From: Pseudomonas segetis
GTDB lineage: Bacteria; Pseudomonadota; Gammaproteobacteria; Pseudomonadales; Pseudomonadaceae
Assembly: GCF_900188155.1 (NCBI RefSeq)
Contig: NZ_FZOG01000004.1
Span: forward strand, 186,001-250,000
DNA length: 64,000 nt
Direction of reading: 5' to 3'
The notes beneath the pieces were generated by a model that was not told the origin of the DNA, searched no databases, and saw nothing but the letters and a program-made list of their open reading frames with translations. Made by a program: the position numbers and the translations under genes. This document shows, piece by piece, positions 35,385-44,283 of the stretch (position 1 is the stretch's first letter; every line of letters begins with the position of its first letter).

Positions 35385-35518
35385 TCTAACAAATAGCCGC
35401 CATTGCAACAAGCAAGACGGCTGTTTCCGGCGACGCACCCGACTCATCCACAAGCATTTCCGCGCACAGGCTGCCCGCACATCCGACCAAAGGTAATGCA
35501 ATAATGCTTGCCGATTTT

Positions 35519-35543
35519 AACTACGACCAATATAGTCGTAGTT
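35519..35543. promoter_or_regulatory. Rrf2 operator candidate, site 2 (perfect 9-bp dyad)
   Basis: AACTACGAC (35519-35527) and GTCGTAGTT (35535-35543) are perfect inverted repeats with spacer CAATATA. It lies about 110 bases before the oxidoreductase start. The match with site 1 near rrf2 points to the neighbouring regulator. Confidence 0.55.
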
Positions 35544-35655
35544 ATGTGCTTGAGCTCGCAGAGCCATTGCAAGCGAATCACCAAGGAGTCGTGCCCTCCG
35601 GCCAGACGCCGCTCTAATCAATATGTTCAAACTCGTTATCATTCTGGAGCTAACC

Positions 35656-36861
35656 ATGAAACAGCAGATTTTGATTCTCGGTGCAGGCTTTGCGGGTATG
35701 TGGAGTGCATTAAGCGCGGCCCGCTTGCTGGATCAACATAAGCGCAATGACATTTCAGTCAGCGTGCTCGCACCTCAAGCAGAGCTACGTGTTCGCCCGC
35801 GTTTCTATGAGCCGGAAGTGCACAGCATGAAAGCGCCGCTTGATGCGCTTTTCGACGCCGTTGGCGTGACCTTTATCAAAGGTTCGGCGCAGGCCATAGA
35901 CACCGCCAGTAAAAGCGTTAGCTACCGCGATCCCGAGGGCCAGCAACACCAGGTCGCTTATGACCGTTTGATCCTGGCGACTGGCAGTGCCGTTGCGCGG
36001 CCAGACCTGCCCGGGATCAATCAATACGCATTCGACGTTGATCAGATCGAACAAGCTGCGCGGCTGGAATCGCACATCAAGGCACTGGCCAAACAACCTG
36101 AAACCGCCGCCCGTAATACCGTCGTGGTAGCAGGCGGTGGCTTTACCGGGATCGAAACAGCTACTGAAATGCCTGCCCGGTTGCGCGAAGTGCTGGGCAA
36201 GGATGCAAAAATCCGGGTGATTATTGTTGACCGGGGCCAGCATGTCGGCGCCGCGATGGGTGAAAATATCAGCCCGATAATCGCCCAGGCCACTTCCGAG
36301 CTGGGTGTTGAATGGCAACTGGGGGTTGCGGTTACTGCTGTCGACGCAGGCGGCGTCACCCTCTCTGACGGCCAGCGCATCGAAGCCAACACTGTAGTCT
36401 GGACAGTCGGTGTGCGCGCCAGCGCCTTGACCGAGCAAATTGCTGGTGAACGTGACAACCAGGGGCGCCTGCATGTCGACGCCAACCTCAAGGTGATTGG
36501 CCAGGCCGATATCTTCGCCACGGGAGATGTGGCCTACGCCGCCACGGACGACCAGGGAAACTACGCCCTGATGACCTGCCAGCACGCCATCGCCCTGGGC
36601 CGCAGCGCCGGTAATAACGCGGCGGCAAGCCTGCTTGATAGCGCACCAGTTCCTTACCGCCAGGAGAAATACGTGACCTGCCTGGACCTCGGACAATGGG
36701 GCGCGGTGTATACCGAAGGCTGGGATCGTCAGGTCAAGCTGGTAAAAGAGGAAGGCAAACAGCTTAAGACCCAGATCAATACCCAGTGGATCTACCCGCC
36801 TGTAGCTGATCGCGCGATCGCCTTGGCAGCAGCCGACCCACTGATTCCGGTCGTCGCCTGA
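35656..36861 (+). CDS. NDH-2-like NAD(P)/FAD-dependent oxidoreductase
   Basis: FAD- and NAD(P)H-binding disulfide-reductase-fold protein of 401 residues, similar to type II NADH dehydrogenases. The FAD motif is GAGFAG (residues 9-14), the second dinucleotide motif is VVVAGGGFTGIETATE, and FATGDVAYAA is the C-terminal FAD motif. No C-terminal membrane anchor is evident. The ATG at 35656 with GGAG upstream is preferred over 35623. It may pass electrons from NAD(P)H to a quinone or another acceptor, and control by Rrf2 suggests use under redox or nitrosative stress. Confidence 0.87.
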   Translation: MKQQILILGAGFAGMWSALSAARLLDQHKRNDISVSVLAPQAELRVRPRFYEPEVHSMKAPLDALFDAVGVTFIKGSAQAIDTASKSVSYRDPEGQQHQVAYDRLILATGSAVARPDLPGINQYAFDVDQIEQAARLESHIKALAKQPETAARNTVVVAGGGFTGIETATEMPARLREVLGKDAKIRVIIVDRGQHVGAAMGENISPIIAQATSELGVEWQLGVAVTAVDAGGVTLSDGQRIEANTVVWTVGVRASALTEQIAGERDNQGRLHVDANLKVIGQADIFATGDVAYAATDDQGNYALMTCQHAIALGRSAGNNAAASLLDSAPVPYRQEKYVTCLDLGQWGAVYTEGWDRQVKLVKEEGKQLKTQINTQWIYPPVADRAIALAAADPLIPVVA

Positions 36862-36875
36862 CCCCCTCCGGCACA

Positions 36876-36903
36876 GGACGGATGACAGCTTGCTCATCCG
36901 TCC
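36876..36903. terminator. Hairpin between convergent oxidoreductase and copZ
   Basis: GGACGGATGA (36876-36885) and TCATCCGTCC (36894-36903) form a perfect 10-bp stem with an 8-base loop. No U-tract follows on either strand, so terminator function is tentative. Confidence 0.5.
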
Positions 36904-36922
36904 CGTGATCGACCAGCAAGCG

Positions 36923-37120
36923 CTACTGAAGATGGGCGGCGTAGCCTGCCTTGCTGATCAGCGCGCCCAGTTGAGTTGCATCCAGGATGCTGTCTACACG
37001 AACCTCGGCGCTTGCCAGATCCACCTCGACTTGCGCCTGTGCGTCAGCGGTTTTGATCACGTCGGTAATGGCTTTTATGCAGTGCCCGCAACGCATGCCA
37101 TCGACTTTGAATAGTTGCAT
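36923..37120 (-). CDS. copZ: Copper chaperone CopZ-like (HMA domain)
   Basis: Cytoplasmic heavy-metal-associated domain of 65 residues with the metal-binding motif GMRCGHC (residues 8-14). It should carry Cu(I) to CopA or CueR. The ATG at 37120 follows GGAG; an upstream TTG at 37126 is not needed. Its promoter region on the minus strand carries a CueR-type element with a 19-base spacer, at 37161-37191. Confidence 0.9.
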   Translation of the reverse strand: MQLFKVDGMRCGHCIKAITDVIKTADAQAQVEVDLASAEVRVDSILDATQLGALISKAGYAAHLQ

Positions 37121-37160
37121 GTTCAATCTCCAGGGTTACTGATTCAGGATCGTTTGGCGC

Positions 37161-37191
37161 AGTATCAAGCTTGCTGCACTGGGAAGGTCAA
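37161..37191 (-). promoter_or_regulatory. CueR-type promoter of copZ
   Basis: On the minus strand, -35 TTGACC (37191-37186) and -10 GATACT (37166-37161) are separated by 19 bases, the long spacer typical of MerR-activated promoters. ACCTTCCC opens the dyad, as in E. coli copA; the second half-site is imperfect. Confidence 0.6.
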
Positions 37192-37270
37192 GCGCTGGCG
37201 GTTATGCTGTTTGGCAATGACCTGCTGCGCCCTAACCCTCTGCCCGGGTCCTGACTCTTCGGTGATCAAT

Positions 37271-37663
37271 ATGCGTCGATTAGCCCTATCTGTGATTTGT
37301 ACTGCCATCGCCGCCAGTTGCTTGAACGGCGCTGCACAGGCTGGTGACTACAGCCGCGCTGGAGGCTATGCGGTTTTGATTATTTCTCGCGAACGCCTGC
37401 AAGTGTCGACCCAATGCGAGATTGGCCTGTATTTGCAAGACGAACTGACCGCGCGCCTGGATCAGGGCCAGTCAGCTTCGTTCAACCTACCGCCGGGGGA
37501 AGTCTCGGTGCGCTTGGCCACCGTTGGCAACAAGACCTGCCAACCGGGCATCAACCAACTGGACGGCCAGCGCTTGCAGCTCAGAGCCGGGGAAATCAGC
37601 CGCTACAGGATCAGCCAGACCAATGCCGGTTATAAATTGATTCCTGCGCCCTCCATGAACTAG
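37271..37663 (+). CDS. Secreted hypothetical protein
   Basis: A 130-residue protein with a Sec signal peptide (MRRLALSVICTAIAASCLNGAAQA-GDY). The mature part reads SRAGGYAVLIISRERLQVSTQCEIGLYL, then SFNLPPGEVSVRLA, and is all-beta in appearance with two cysteines that could form a disulfide. I know no function. The ATG at 37271 is chosen because the longer frame to 37115 gives no sensible N-terminus; the ribosome binding site is weak. It lies between copZ and copA but has no clear metal motif. Confidence 0.7.
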   Translation: MRRLALSVICTAIAASCLNGAAQAGDYSRAGGYAVLIISRERLQVSTQCEIGLYLQDELTARLDQGQSASFNLPPGEVSVRLATVGNKTCQPGINQLDGQRLQLRAGEISRYRISQTNAGYKLIPAPSMN

Positions 37664-37690
37664 CCACGCTCGATAATATTGCCAAAGCAC

Positions 37691-37721
37691 TTGACCTTGC
37701 CAAGATGGTAAGGTTGATCAT
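37691..37721 (+). promoter_or_regulatory. CueR-type promoter of copA
   Basis: -35 TTGACC (37691-37696), a 19-base spacer and a GATCAT -10. The spacer carries the dyad ACCTTGCC (37694-37701) and GGTAAGGT (37707-37714), one mismatch from perfect and close to known CueR boxes. Confidence 0.75.
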
Positions 37722-37748
37722 GTGGGTGAACTTCAAGGAGATCGCCAC

Positions 37749-40124
37749 ATGTCCGCCCCCCAGACATTCAACCTGCCTATCGCAGGCATGACCTGCGCCA
37801 GCTGTGCCGGACGTGTCGAGCGCGCCTTGCGCCAATTGCCTGAGGTCAGCGACGTCAGCGTAAACCTGGCCGGCGAATACGCTCGCATCCAGGCGCCGAC
37901 AAACAGCCTGGGCACGCTCCTCGACACCATTCAAGACGCAGGTTACCAAGTGCCCAGTGCAGCCATGGAGCTTTCGCTCCAAGGCATGACCTGCGCCAGT
38001 TGCGCTGGCCGTATTGAGCGGGCGCTGGCCCAGCAACCGGGTGTGCTCGAAGTCAACGTCAACCTGGCCACCGAACAGGCTCGACTCAGGGTCTTGCCCG
38101 GCACGGACAGCAAGCGGCTAGTCGATGCCGTCAGCCAGGCTGGCTACAGTGCGACCTTGATCAATGGGCAGGCTGAGCAGCCGGACAGCGTCGGCCACAA
38201 CCTGCGGCGTGAACGCTGGCTATTGGTCACAGCATTGCTGCTGGCCGCCCCGCTGGTATTGCCAATGCTCCTGGCACCATTTGGCGTGCATTGGATGCTC
38301 CCCGCCTGGGCGCAGTTTGCCATCGCCACGCCGGTACAGTTCATCCTTGGCGCCCGCTTCTACCGAGCTGCCTGGAAAGCATTGCGTGCCGGTGCCGGGA
38401 ACATGGACCAACTGGTTGCCATCGGCACCAGCGCCGGTTATGGCCTGAGCCTTTACCAATGGCTGATCACTCCAGCCGGGCAAACACCGCATCTGTACTT
38501 CGAAGCGTCAACGGTGATTATTGCGCTGATCATGCTCGGCAAATATATGGAGAGCCGTGCCAAACGGCAAACCACCAGCGCCATTCGTGCCTTGCAGGCG
38601 TTGCGCCCCGACCAGGCCCTGCGCTTGAAGGATGGCGAAGAACAATGGGTTGCACTGGGCGATCTGGCCTTGGGCGACCAGATCCTGGTCAAACCCGGTG
38701 AGCGTTTTCCGGTGGACGGCAGGGTGCTGGAGGGACAGAGCCATGCAGATGAAGCGCTGATCAGCGGCGAAAGCGTGCCGCAGGCCAAGCAACCAGGCGA
38801 CTCAATCACCGCAGGTGCGATCAACGGCGAAGGTCGCCTGCTGATCGAAACCACGGCGCTGGGCGCAGAAACCGTGCTGGCTAAAATCATTCGACTGGTT
38901 GAAGACGCCCAAGCCGCCAAGGCCCCTATCCAAAAGCTGGTGGATAAAGTCAGCCAAGTATTTGTACCCGCCGTTTTGGGCATCGCCCTGATTACCCTGA
39001 TTGGCTGGCTGATCGCTGGCGCCAGTGTCGAGACAGCCCTGCTCAATGCCGTGGCGGTACTGGTGATTGCCTGCCCATGCGCACTGGGCCTGGCGACACC
39101 CACGGCGATAATGGCGGGCACCGGCGTGGCAGCGCGGCACGGTATTTTGATCAAGGATGCAGAAGCACTTGAAGTCGCGCACAAGGTCAATGTTGTTGCC
39201 TTCGACAAGACCGGCACGCTTACCTCAGGCACGCCGCAAGTGGCCCACCTGCAAGCGGTCGATGGCGACACTCAAAACATGCTGCAACTGGCGGGGAGCC
39301 TGCAAAGCGCTAGCGAACACCCGCTGGCCAAGGCCGTGCTGGATGCCTGTGCTGAACAAAACATCACACCGCTGGCTGTGACCGCCAGCCAGGCCTTGAG
39401 CGGTCGTGGAATCGCCGGAACATTGGCTGAGCGCAGCCTTGCCCTTGGTAATAGACGTTTGCTCGAAGAGCATGGCTTGGGCCCAGGCGACCTGGCCGCC
39501 AAAGCCGAAGCCTGGGAGGCTGAAGGGCGCACCCTGTCATGGCTGATCGAACAAAAACCGCAGCCACGGGTGCTGGGTTTATTCGCCTTCGGTGACACCC
39601 TCAAAGAGGGCGCCAAAGAAGCGATCAGCCGACTGAAGGCGCTGGATATCGACACCCACCTGATCAGTGGCGACAACCGCGGCAGCGTCGAGAACGTCGC
39701 CCATCAACTGGCCATCGACTCGCTCCACGCCAATGTATTGCCTGCGGACAAAGCCTCCATCATCAAGCAGCTGAAAACAGGTGGCGTGGTGGCAATGGTC
39801 GGCGACGGGATTAACGATGCACCCGCTCTGGCCTCGGCCGATGTCGGTATCGCCATGGGTGGCGGCACTGACGTGGCAATGCAAGCGGCAGGCATTACGC
39901 TGATGCGCGGCGACCCACGCCTGGTGGCTGCGGCGCTGGACATCAGCAATCGCACCTTTAACAAGATCCGACAAAACCTGTTTTGGGCCTTTGCCTACAA
40001 CATAGTCGGCATTCCACTAGCCGCCCTTGGTTACCTCAACCCCATGGTGGCTGGCGCGGCGATGGCGCTTTCCAGCGTCAGCGTGGTGGCCAATGCCTTA
40101 ATGTTGAAACGCTGGCGCCCCTGA
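37749..40124 (+). CDS. copA: Cu(I)-exporting P1B-type ATPase
   Basis: Inner-membrane copper-efflux ATPase of 791 residues. Two N-terminal HMA domains carry CASC at residues 16-19 and 82-85 ([10 protein letters not shown] twice). The CPC metal site is at 442-444, the phosphorylated DKTGT at 486-490, and SEHPLA and GDGIND follow for the nucleotide domain. Eight membrane segments are expected. The ATG at 37749 with AGGAG is chosen over 37722. A CueR-type promoter precedes it and cueR follows 56 bases after its stop. Confidence 0.97.
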   Translation: MSAPQTFNLPIAGMTCASCAGRVERALRQLPEVSDVSVNLAGEYARIQAPTNSLGTLLDTIQDAGYQVPSAAMELSLQGMTCASCAGRIERALAQQPGVLEVNVNLATEQARLRVLPGTDSKRLVDAVSQAGYSATLINGQAEQPDSVGHNLRRERWLLVTALLLAAPLVLPMLLAPFGVHWMLPAWAQFAIATPVQFILGARFYRAAWKALRAGAGNMDQLVAIGTSAGYGLSLYQWLITPAGQTPHLYFEASTVIIALIMLGKYMESRAKRQTTSAIRALQALRPDQALRLKDGEEQWVALGDLALGDQILVKPGERFPVDGRVLEGQSHADEALISGESVPQAKQPGDSITAGAINGEGRLLIETTALGAETVLAKIIRLVEDAQAAKAPIQKLVDKVSQVFVPAVLGIALITLIGWLIAGASVETALLNAVAVLVIACPCALGLATPTAIMAGTGVAARHGILIKDAEALEVAHKVNVVAFDKTGTLTSGTPQVAHLQAVDGDTQNMLQLAGSLQSASEHPLAKAVLDACAEQNITPLAVTASQALSGRGIAGTLAERSLALGNRRLLEEHGLGPGDLAAKAEAWEAEGRTLSWLIEQKPQPRVLGLFAFGDTLKEGAKEAISRLKALDIDTHLISGDNRGSVENVAHQLAIDSLHANVLPADKASIIKQLKTGGVVAMVGDGINDAPALASADVGIAMGGGTDVAMQAAGITLMRGDPRLVAAALDISNRTFNKIRQNLFWAFAYNIVGIPLAALGYLNPMVAGAAMALSSVSVVANALMLKRWRP

Positions 40125-40180
40125 GTCATGCCTGGTGGCGGTCGAGAAGTATGGCAAAGAATGCCTGATGGAGACTTGAT

Positions 40181-40588
40181 ATGAATATTGGCCAAGCAGC
40201 AAAGAAGACTGGGCTTAGCGCAAAGATGATTCGCTATTACGAGTCGATCGACTTGCTGCCAGAGGCTGGGCGCAGCGACAGTGGCTACCGAATCTACAGC
40301 GCCGATGACCTGCACCGCCTGACCTTTATCAAGCGCTCAAGGGACTTGGGGTTTTCCCTGGCGGAGGTCGCCAAGCTGCTGGCCCTGTGGCAAGACCGTG
40401 ACCGCGCCAGCGCCGATGTGAAGCAACTCGCGGGCGAGCATATTGCGCAGCTCAACTGCAAAATCCGCGAGTTGACGGGCCTGCGCGACACCCTGCAAGA
40501 GCTGAGCGATCATTGCCACGGCGATCATCGCCCAGACTGCCCGATCATCAAGGCACTGGAACCAAACGCAAAGGATGACCATATGTAG
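40181..40588 (+). CDS. cueR: Cu(I)-responsive MerR-family regulator
   Basis: Copper sensor of 135 residues. The N-terminal HTH reads MNIGQAAKKTGLSAKMIRYY and the dimer helix follows. The Cu(I)-binding pair C112 and C120 (CHGDHRPDC) matches E. coli CueR exactly in number and spacing. It activates copA and copZ through the long-spacer promoters seen here. The tail contains two extra histidines and a methionine (KDDHM). Confidence 0.95.
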   Translation: MNIGQAAKKTGLSAKMIRYYESIDLLPEAGRSDSGYRIYSADDLHRLTFIKRSRDLGFSLAEVAKLLALWQDRDRASADVKQLAGEHIAQLNCKIRELTGLRDTLQELSDHCHGDHRPDCPIIKALEPNAKDDHM

Positions 40589-40740
40589 GGTGCGATAACG
40601 CGAAGCTTGTCCACCAGAAAGCGCCAAGCAATCCTGTTCCGTGCTGCAAATGGCGGACAGAAAAGCGCTGTCCTCCCTACGAAACAAGCATCACTCGTAA
40701 GGCGTGACAACGCGAAGCTTGCCCACCAATGCCCACGCCG
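40589..40740 (-). repeat. Dispersed intergenic repeat, copy B (inverted relative to copy A)
   Basis: The minus strand of this gap matches 22311-22435 over roughly 100 bases. The internal stem is GGCGGACAG (40652-40660) with CTGTCCTCC (40668-40676), one mismatch. The arms hold a duplicated unit CAAGCTTCGCGTT at both ends (about 40600 and 40715 on the plus strand as AACGCGAAGCTTG), which copy A lacks. It lies between convergent cueR and GNAT genes. Confidence 0.75.
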
Positions 40741-40741
40741 G

Positions 40742-41197
40742 TCAGGGCACAAGCGTCTTGGTCATGACGATTATTTTTTCGACGCCTTCGTACACCTCAC
40801 GAATGGTGGCGTAGCCAAGGCGCTTGTAAAAGCCTTCGGCGGTAATCGATGAAGGTACGCTCAAGGTGCTGATTGAACGCTGCAGCGCCAGCGCTTCTAT
40901 TTGCGTCATAAGTGCCAAACCAGCGCCACGTCCTTGATACTCCGGCAAGACAAAAACCGAGCGAACGGTCATGTCGTCCAGGCTGGCAGTGCCGATCACC
41001 ACACCAGCGTCCAGCGCAACATAGGTGTCTCGCATCGACATGCGCGCGGCAATTTGCCCGGCAGAAAAGTGCTCGGGCAGGGACTCGATCAGTGCGGCGG
41101 GGTAGTCATTGGCATTGGTTTGCCTGATCGCGGCAATGATCAGCGTGCTGATCGCTGAAGCGTCGTCCAGCTGCGCCTTGCGCAACACGAGCCCCAT
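40742..41197 (-). CDS. GNAT-family N-acetyltransferase
   Basis: Acetyl-CoA-dependent acetyltransferase of 151 residues. The acetyl-CoA loop is VRSVFVLPEYQGRGAGLALM (motif A, Q-x-x-G-x-G/A), and FYKRLGY is near the C-terminus. Its start is two bases after the HAD gene's stop, so it ends the five-gene operon 44833-40742. Substrate unknown. Confidence 0.9.
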   Translation of the reverse strand: MGLVLRKAQLDDASAISTLIIAAIRQTNANDYPAALIESLPEHFSAGQIAARMSMRDTYVALDAGVVIGTASLDDMTVRSVFVLPEYQGRGAGLALMTQIEALALQRSISTLSVPSSITAEGFYKRLGYATIREVYEGVEKIIVMTKTLVP

Positions 41198-41199
41198 GG

Positions 41200-41802
41200 C
41201 TAGTTCGAACGCCCATCGAGCTGACCGAGCAGCGCGCCGCAGTCCAACGCAAAGTGATCAACCAACTCTGGCCAGGGGTTGCTGGGCAAATTGACCAGCA
41301 CACTGTAGGCACCAGCCGCACGGGCGCATTGCAGGTCAAACCGATAATCCCCGACCATGATCAACTGCGAGGGCGCGACCTGCCAACGCTGCGCCAGATG
41401 CAATAAACCATCGGGGTCTGGCTTGGGCAGCGCTTCATCCCGGCCAATCACGTCAGCCGCGGCAAAGCAATCGCCAACACCAATGGCCTGCAAGGTCAGC
41501 AGCGCCAGCTCATGGGCATTGCGCGTCAATATACCCAGTTGATAACCACGCCCGGCCAACTCACGCAGCAGCTCGACCGCGCCCGGGGCAGGCCGCGCAT
41601 TGAGTGCCAGCTCACGCTCATGCTCCAGTAACCAGGCGTGCTTGGCCTTGGCTTCATCAGCAGGCAGCGCAGCGAGGTGGTGCAGGATATCCTGCTCAAG
41701 CGGAATTTCCAGCGCATGCTTGATCGCCTCGAAGTCATGCACGGCCAGGGTCAGGGTGCCATCCATGTCGAATACCCAATGACGGGCTTGGTGCAAACTC
41801 AT
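41200..41802 (-). CDS. HAD-family hydrolase (phosphatase-like)
   Basis: Cytoplasmic haloacid dehalogenase-fold phosphatase of 200 residues. The nucleophile motif DMDGTLT gives D12 and D14; motif II is LTRN, motif III is the lysine of LPKPDPDGL, and motif IV is GDYRFD. The helical cap of about 60 residues puts it in subfamily IA with phosphoglycolate phosphatase-like enzymes. It overlaps the TesB stop as ATGA, so it is coupled to that gene. Confidence 0.9.
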   Translation of the reverse strand: MSLHQARHWVFDMDGTLTLAVHDFEAIKHALEIPLEQDILHHLAALPADEAKAKHAWLLEHERELALNARPAPGAVELLRELAGRGYQLGILTRNAHELALLTLQAIGVGDCFAAADVIGRDEALPKPDPDGLLHLAQRWQVAPSQLIMVGDYRFDLQCARAAGAYSVLVNLPSNPWPELVDHFALDCGALLGQLDGRSN

Positions 41803-42668
41803 TTCCAGTCTTCGCGCAGGCGGATCAAGCCTTCCTGGGCGACCGAGGCAACCAGTTTGCCCTGGCGGTTGAATACGCTGCCGCGTGCGAAACCACGGGC
41901 ATTACCCGCCCAGGGGCTGTCCATGACGTAGAGCAACCAATCGTCCATGCGCAGGTTGCAATGAAACCACAGGGAATGATCAAGGCTGGCGACCTGCATA
42001 AACTTCTGCCACACCGAAATACCGTGCGGCAGCATCGAGGTGGTAAGCAGGTTGAAGTCCGAGGCGTAGCCCAGGATGTACTTGTGCAGCGCAGGGCTCT
42101 CGGGCAGGGTGCCATCTGCCTTGAACCAGACATACTTAACCGGCTCGGTAACTTCCGGCTTGAACGGATTGCCGACGGTGACCGGGCGAATATCAATCGG
42201 CTTGTCACTCAAGGCCCGCTCGCGCATGCGCTCGGGCAGCAGGTGCGCGACCTGGCGCGCCAGCTCTGTCTCGGACTGCAAGTCTTCCGGGCCTGGAATA
42301 TCCGGCATTTCAATCTGATGACTAAAGCCAGGCTCGTCGGCCTGGAATGATGCACTGCAGGTGAAGATCGGTTGGCCCTTCTGGATTGCCATCACCCGTC
42401 GGGTGCTGAAGCTGCCGCCATCACGCACGCGATCAACCTGATAAACGATCGGCAGGGTTGGATCACCCGGGCGCAGGAAATAGCCATGCATCGAATGCAC
42501 ATGCCGGGCGTCATCCATGGTCTGGCTCGCCGCGGATATGCATTGGCCTAGCACCTGGCCACCAAACAGCTGACGAAAACCCAGGTCCTGGCTCACACCG
42601 CGAAACAGGTTTTCCTCGATGGTTTCCAGGCTCAGCAACGCCACCAGATCATCTAGAACTTTACTCAT
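41799..42668 (-). CDS. tesB: Acyl-CoA thioesterase II
   Basis: Double hot-dog-fold thioesterase of 289 residues hydrolysing acyl-CoA to free fatty acid and CoA. Conserved segments are FRGVSQDLGFRQLFGGQVLGQ, HSMHGYFLRPGD, DGGSFSTRRV and, in the second hot-dog, YASDFNLLTTSMLPHG and DHSLWFH with the catalytic aspartate. The ATG at 42668 has GAGGAG upstream and overlaps the SagB-like gene's stop by 8 bases. The product is well known from Pseudomonas. Confidence 0.95.
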   Translation of the reverse strand: MSKVLDDLVALLSLETIEENLFRGVSQDLGFRQLFGGQVLGQCISAASQTMDDARHVHSMHGYFLRPGDPTLPIVYQVDRVRDGGSFSTRRVMAIQKGQPIFTCSASFQADEPGFSHQIEMPDIPGPEDLQSETELARQVAHLLPERMRERALSDKPIDIRPVTVGNPFKPEVTEPVKYVWFKADGTLPESPALHKYILGYASDFNLLTTSMLPHGISVWQKFMQVASLDHSLWFHCNLRMDDWLLYVMDSPWAGNARGFARGSVFNRQGKLVASVAQEGLIRLREDWK

Positions 42669-44283
42669 CAATCCGCTCCTCATCGCCCGCTGCGGCCGGT
42701 AATCGTAACCTTGGATAGGCTGGCTGAGCAGTCAGACGCTCATCCCATACGGCCTTGCCCAAGGTGAAATGGTAGAGACTTTGCCAGTGCGTGTCGGCCA
42801 AGCCCAGCAATTCGTGCACGGCATCGTCGAAATAGCAGCCGATGCCAGTCGCAGATAAGCCTGCTGCTTCTGCTTCCAGATACAATAATTGGCCAATTTG
42901 ACCACATTCCCAATACAGGCGCGGATAGCACCACTGCCCGGCCGCCAGCGCGTTATCAAGTCGCGCAAGCATGGCCAGGGCCACGCAACCATCGCTGGCA
43001 ATGTCTTGCCCGCAGGACAAAAAACCGGCCAGCTCACGTGCATCGCCCTCAAGCAGGCGATACAGCGGTAGCTCGTCATCAACCCGCTGCCAGCTGAAGT
43101 CGCCACGCAAGCCGGGCTCCGGCTCGCCCGTTACGCGCGCCAACCAGTACAGTCCCGGCTGCAAACCTTGCACCCGATGCACAAAGACCACGACATCGAC
43201 CTGCGCGGGCTCCCCAGTGACGGCAAATGGCACCGGCGAGTTGCTCGGCATGAGGCGACGTAACCAGGCCAACAATAACTCGGCATGAATGCCCGTCTTG
43301 CCATCCATGGACTGGGCGCTGCGCCTGCGGTGCAAGATAGGCCGCAGCGGTAGCCCCGGATTATCTGCCTGCATCCGTCCTGCCCCAGTTTGCCAGCTTT
43401 GCCTGGCCAGCGCTGGCGCACGGCAGAGCGCCTGTATGCGCTGCAACTCTGGCCAGTCACGGTACTGGCGCGACAAGCGATTGGGCGTTCCAGCAAGCTC
43501 AAGGCCAGCCAACCCCTGAAGCACGCTTGCGGGTAGCGCAAATTCAGCACTTTGCCCTGGGCCAATCCACAACAGGCAGTCGGCGTGCTCGGCCTCGGCA
43601 AAACCCTGACGGTCCAGCCCGAGCATGGTATCGAGCTGCCACTCGGCAACAGCATGCAACCGCCGTACCTGCCAGCCCTGGATGTTGGCCGCTATCGCCA
43701 GCGCCGCCAACGCATGGCCCAGGTCATGATTGCAATAACGGTAGGCGCGCTCGCCGTACTTCCATGCCTCGCGCCAGGCGATGCTGCTCAAGCCGACCAG
43801 CAAGCCAGTCGCTGGCAATGCATTGTGCAGTTGCTCGGCCAAAGAAGCGGGCAATTCGCCGCGCACCTCCAAGGCATGGGCATCCGGGGCGTAATGCACC
43901 AACAAGGCGGAGGAGTCGACAGCGCCTGCCGGAATCAGCGCATAGGCTTCGGTGGGGTGCAAATTGCCGGACGACGGATTGACCCGCAGCGCCCAACGTG
44001 TCGCGCCCGCCTGCTTCCACGCGGACACCGCCAGGCTGTCATAGAACAGCTGCGAAATACTTGCCAGGTTCAACTCGGCAGGCACCTGGGCCGACTCACT
44101 GAAGGCACTGTCGTATGCAGGCGACTCTTCCAGCGGGCGGTGCCACAACTCGATCAGGCGCGCCGCGTTATAGCGGCGAAACGGTGCGGGTTGCGTCGCC
44201 CAGTCGAGCTGACCGGGGCCGGGTGCAAAGTGACCAGGCCGGTGTTTGCTGAGCTGATGATACGCCCTGACCAGGTCATTCAT
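42661..44283 (-). CDS. SagB/ThcOx-type FMN dehydrogenase with tandem nitroreductase domains
   Basis: Cytoplasmic flavoprotein of 540 residues with two nitroreductase-like halves (about 1-250 and 310-530). The N-half has LRVNPSSGNLHPTEAYAL and the C-half RRSAQSMDG and QIGQLLYLEAEAAGLSATGIGCYFD. SagB enzymes oxidise thiazolines/oxazolines in peptide maturation, but no YcaO or precursor gene is near. Duplicated SagB-like proteins of unknown role are common in Pseudomonas genomes. It overlaps both neighbours, which places it firmly in the operon. Confidence 0.85.
   Translation of the reverse strand: MNDLVRAYHQLSKHRPGHFAPGPGQLDWATQPAPFRRYNAARLIELWHRPLEESPAYDSAFSESAQVPAELNLASISQLFYDSLAVSAWKQAGATRWALRVNPSSGNLHPTEAYALIPAGAVDSSALLVHYAPDAHALEVRGELPASLAEQLHNALPATGLLVGLSSIAWREAWKYGERAYRYCNHDLGHALAALAIAANIQGWQVRRLHAVAEWQLDTMLGLDRQGFAEAEHADCLLWIGPGQSAEFALPASVLQGLAGLELAGTPNRLSRQYRDWPELQRIQALCRAPALARQSWQTGAGRMQADNPGLPLRPILHRRRSAQSMDGKTGIHAELLLAWLRRLMPSNSPVPFAVTGEPAQVDVVVFVHRVQGLQPGLYWLARVTGEPEPGLRGDFSWQRVDDELPLYRLLEGDARELAGFLSCGQDIASDGCVALAMLARLDNALAAGQWCYPRLYWECGQIGQLLYLEAEAAGLSATGIGCYFDDAVHELLGLADTHWQSLYHFTLGKAVWDERLTAQPAYPRLRLPAAAGDEERIDE

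Noticed and set aside
35785..36897. 370-residue open frame opposite the NDH-2-like gene
   Set aside because: It is antisense to a clear flavoprotein; it has no ribosome binding site or recognisable motifs.
37115..37270. Upstream extension of the secreted hypothetical gene to 37115
   Set aside because: It crosses the copZ promoter and gives no plausible N-terminus; the ATG at 37271 yields a good signal peptide.
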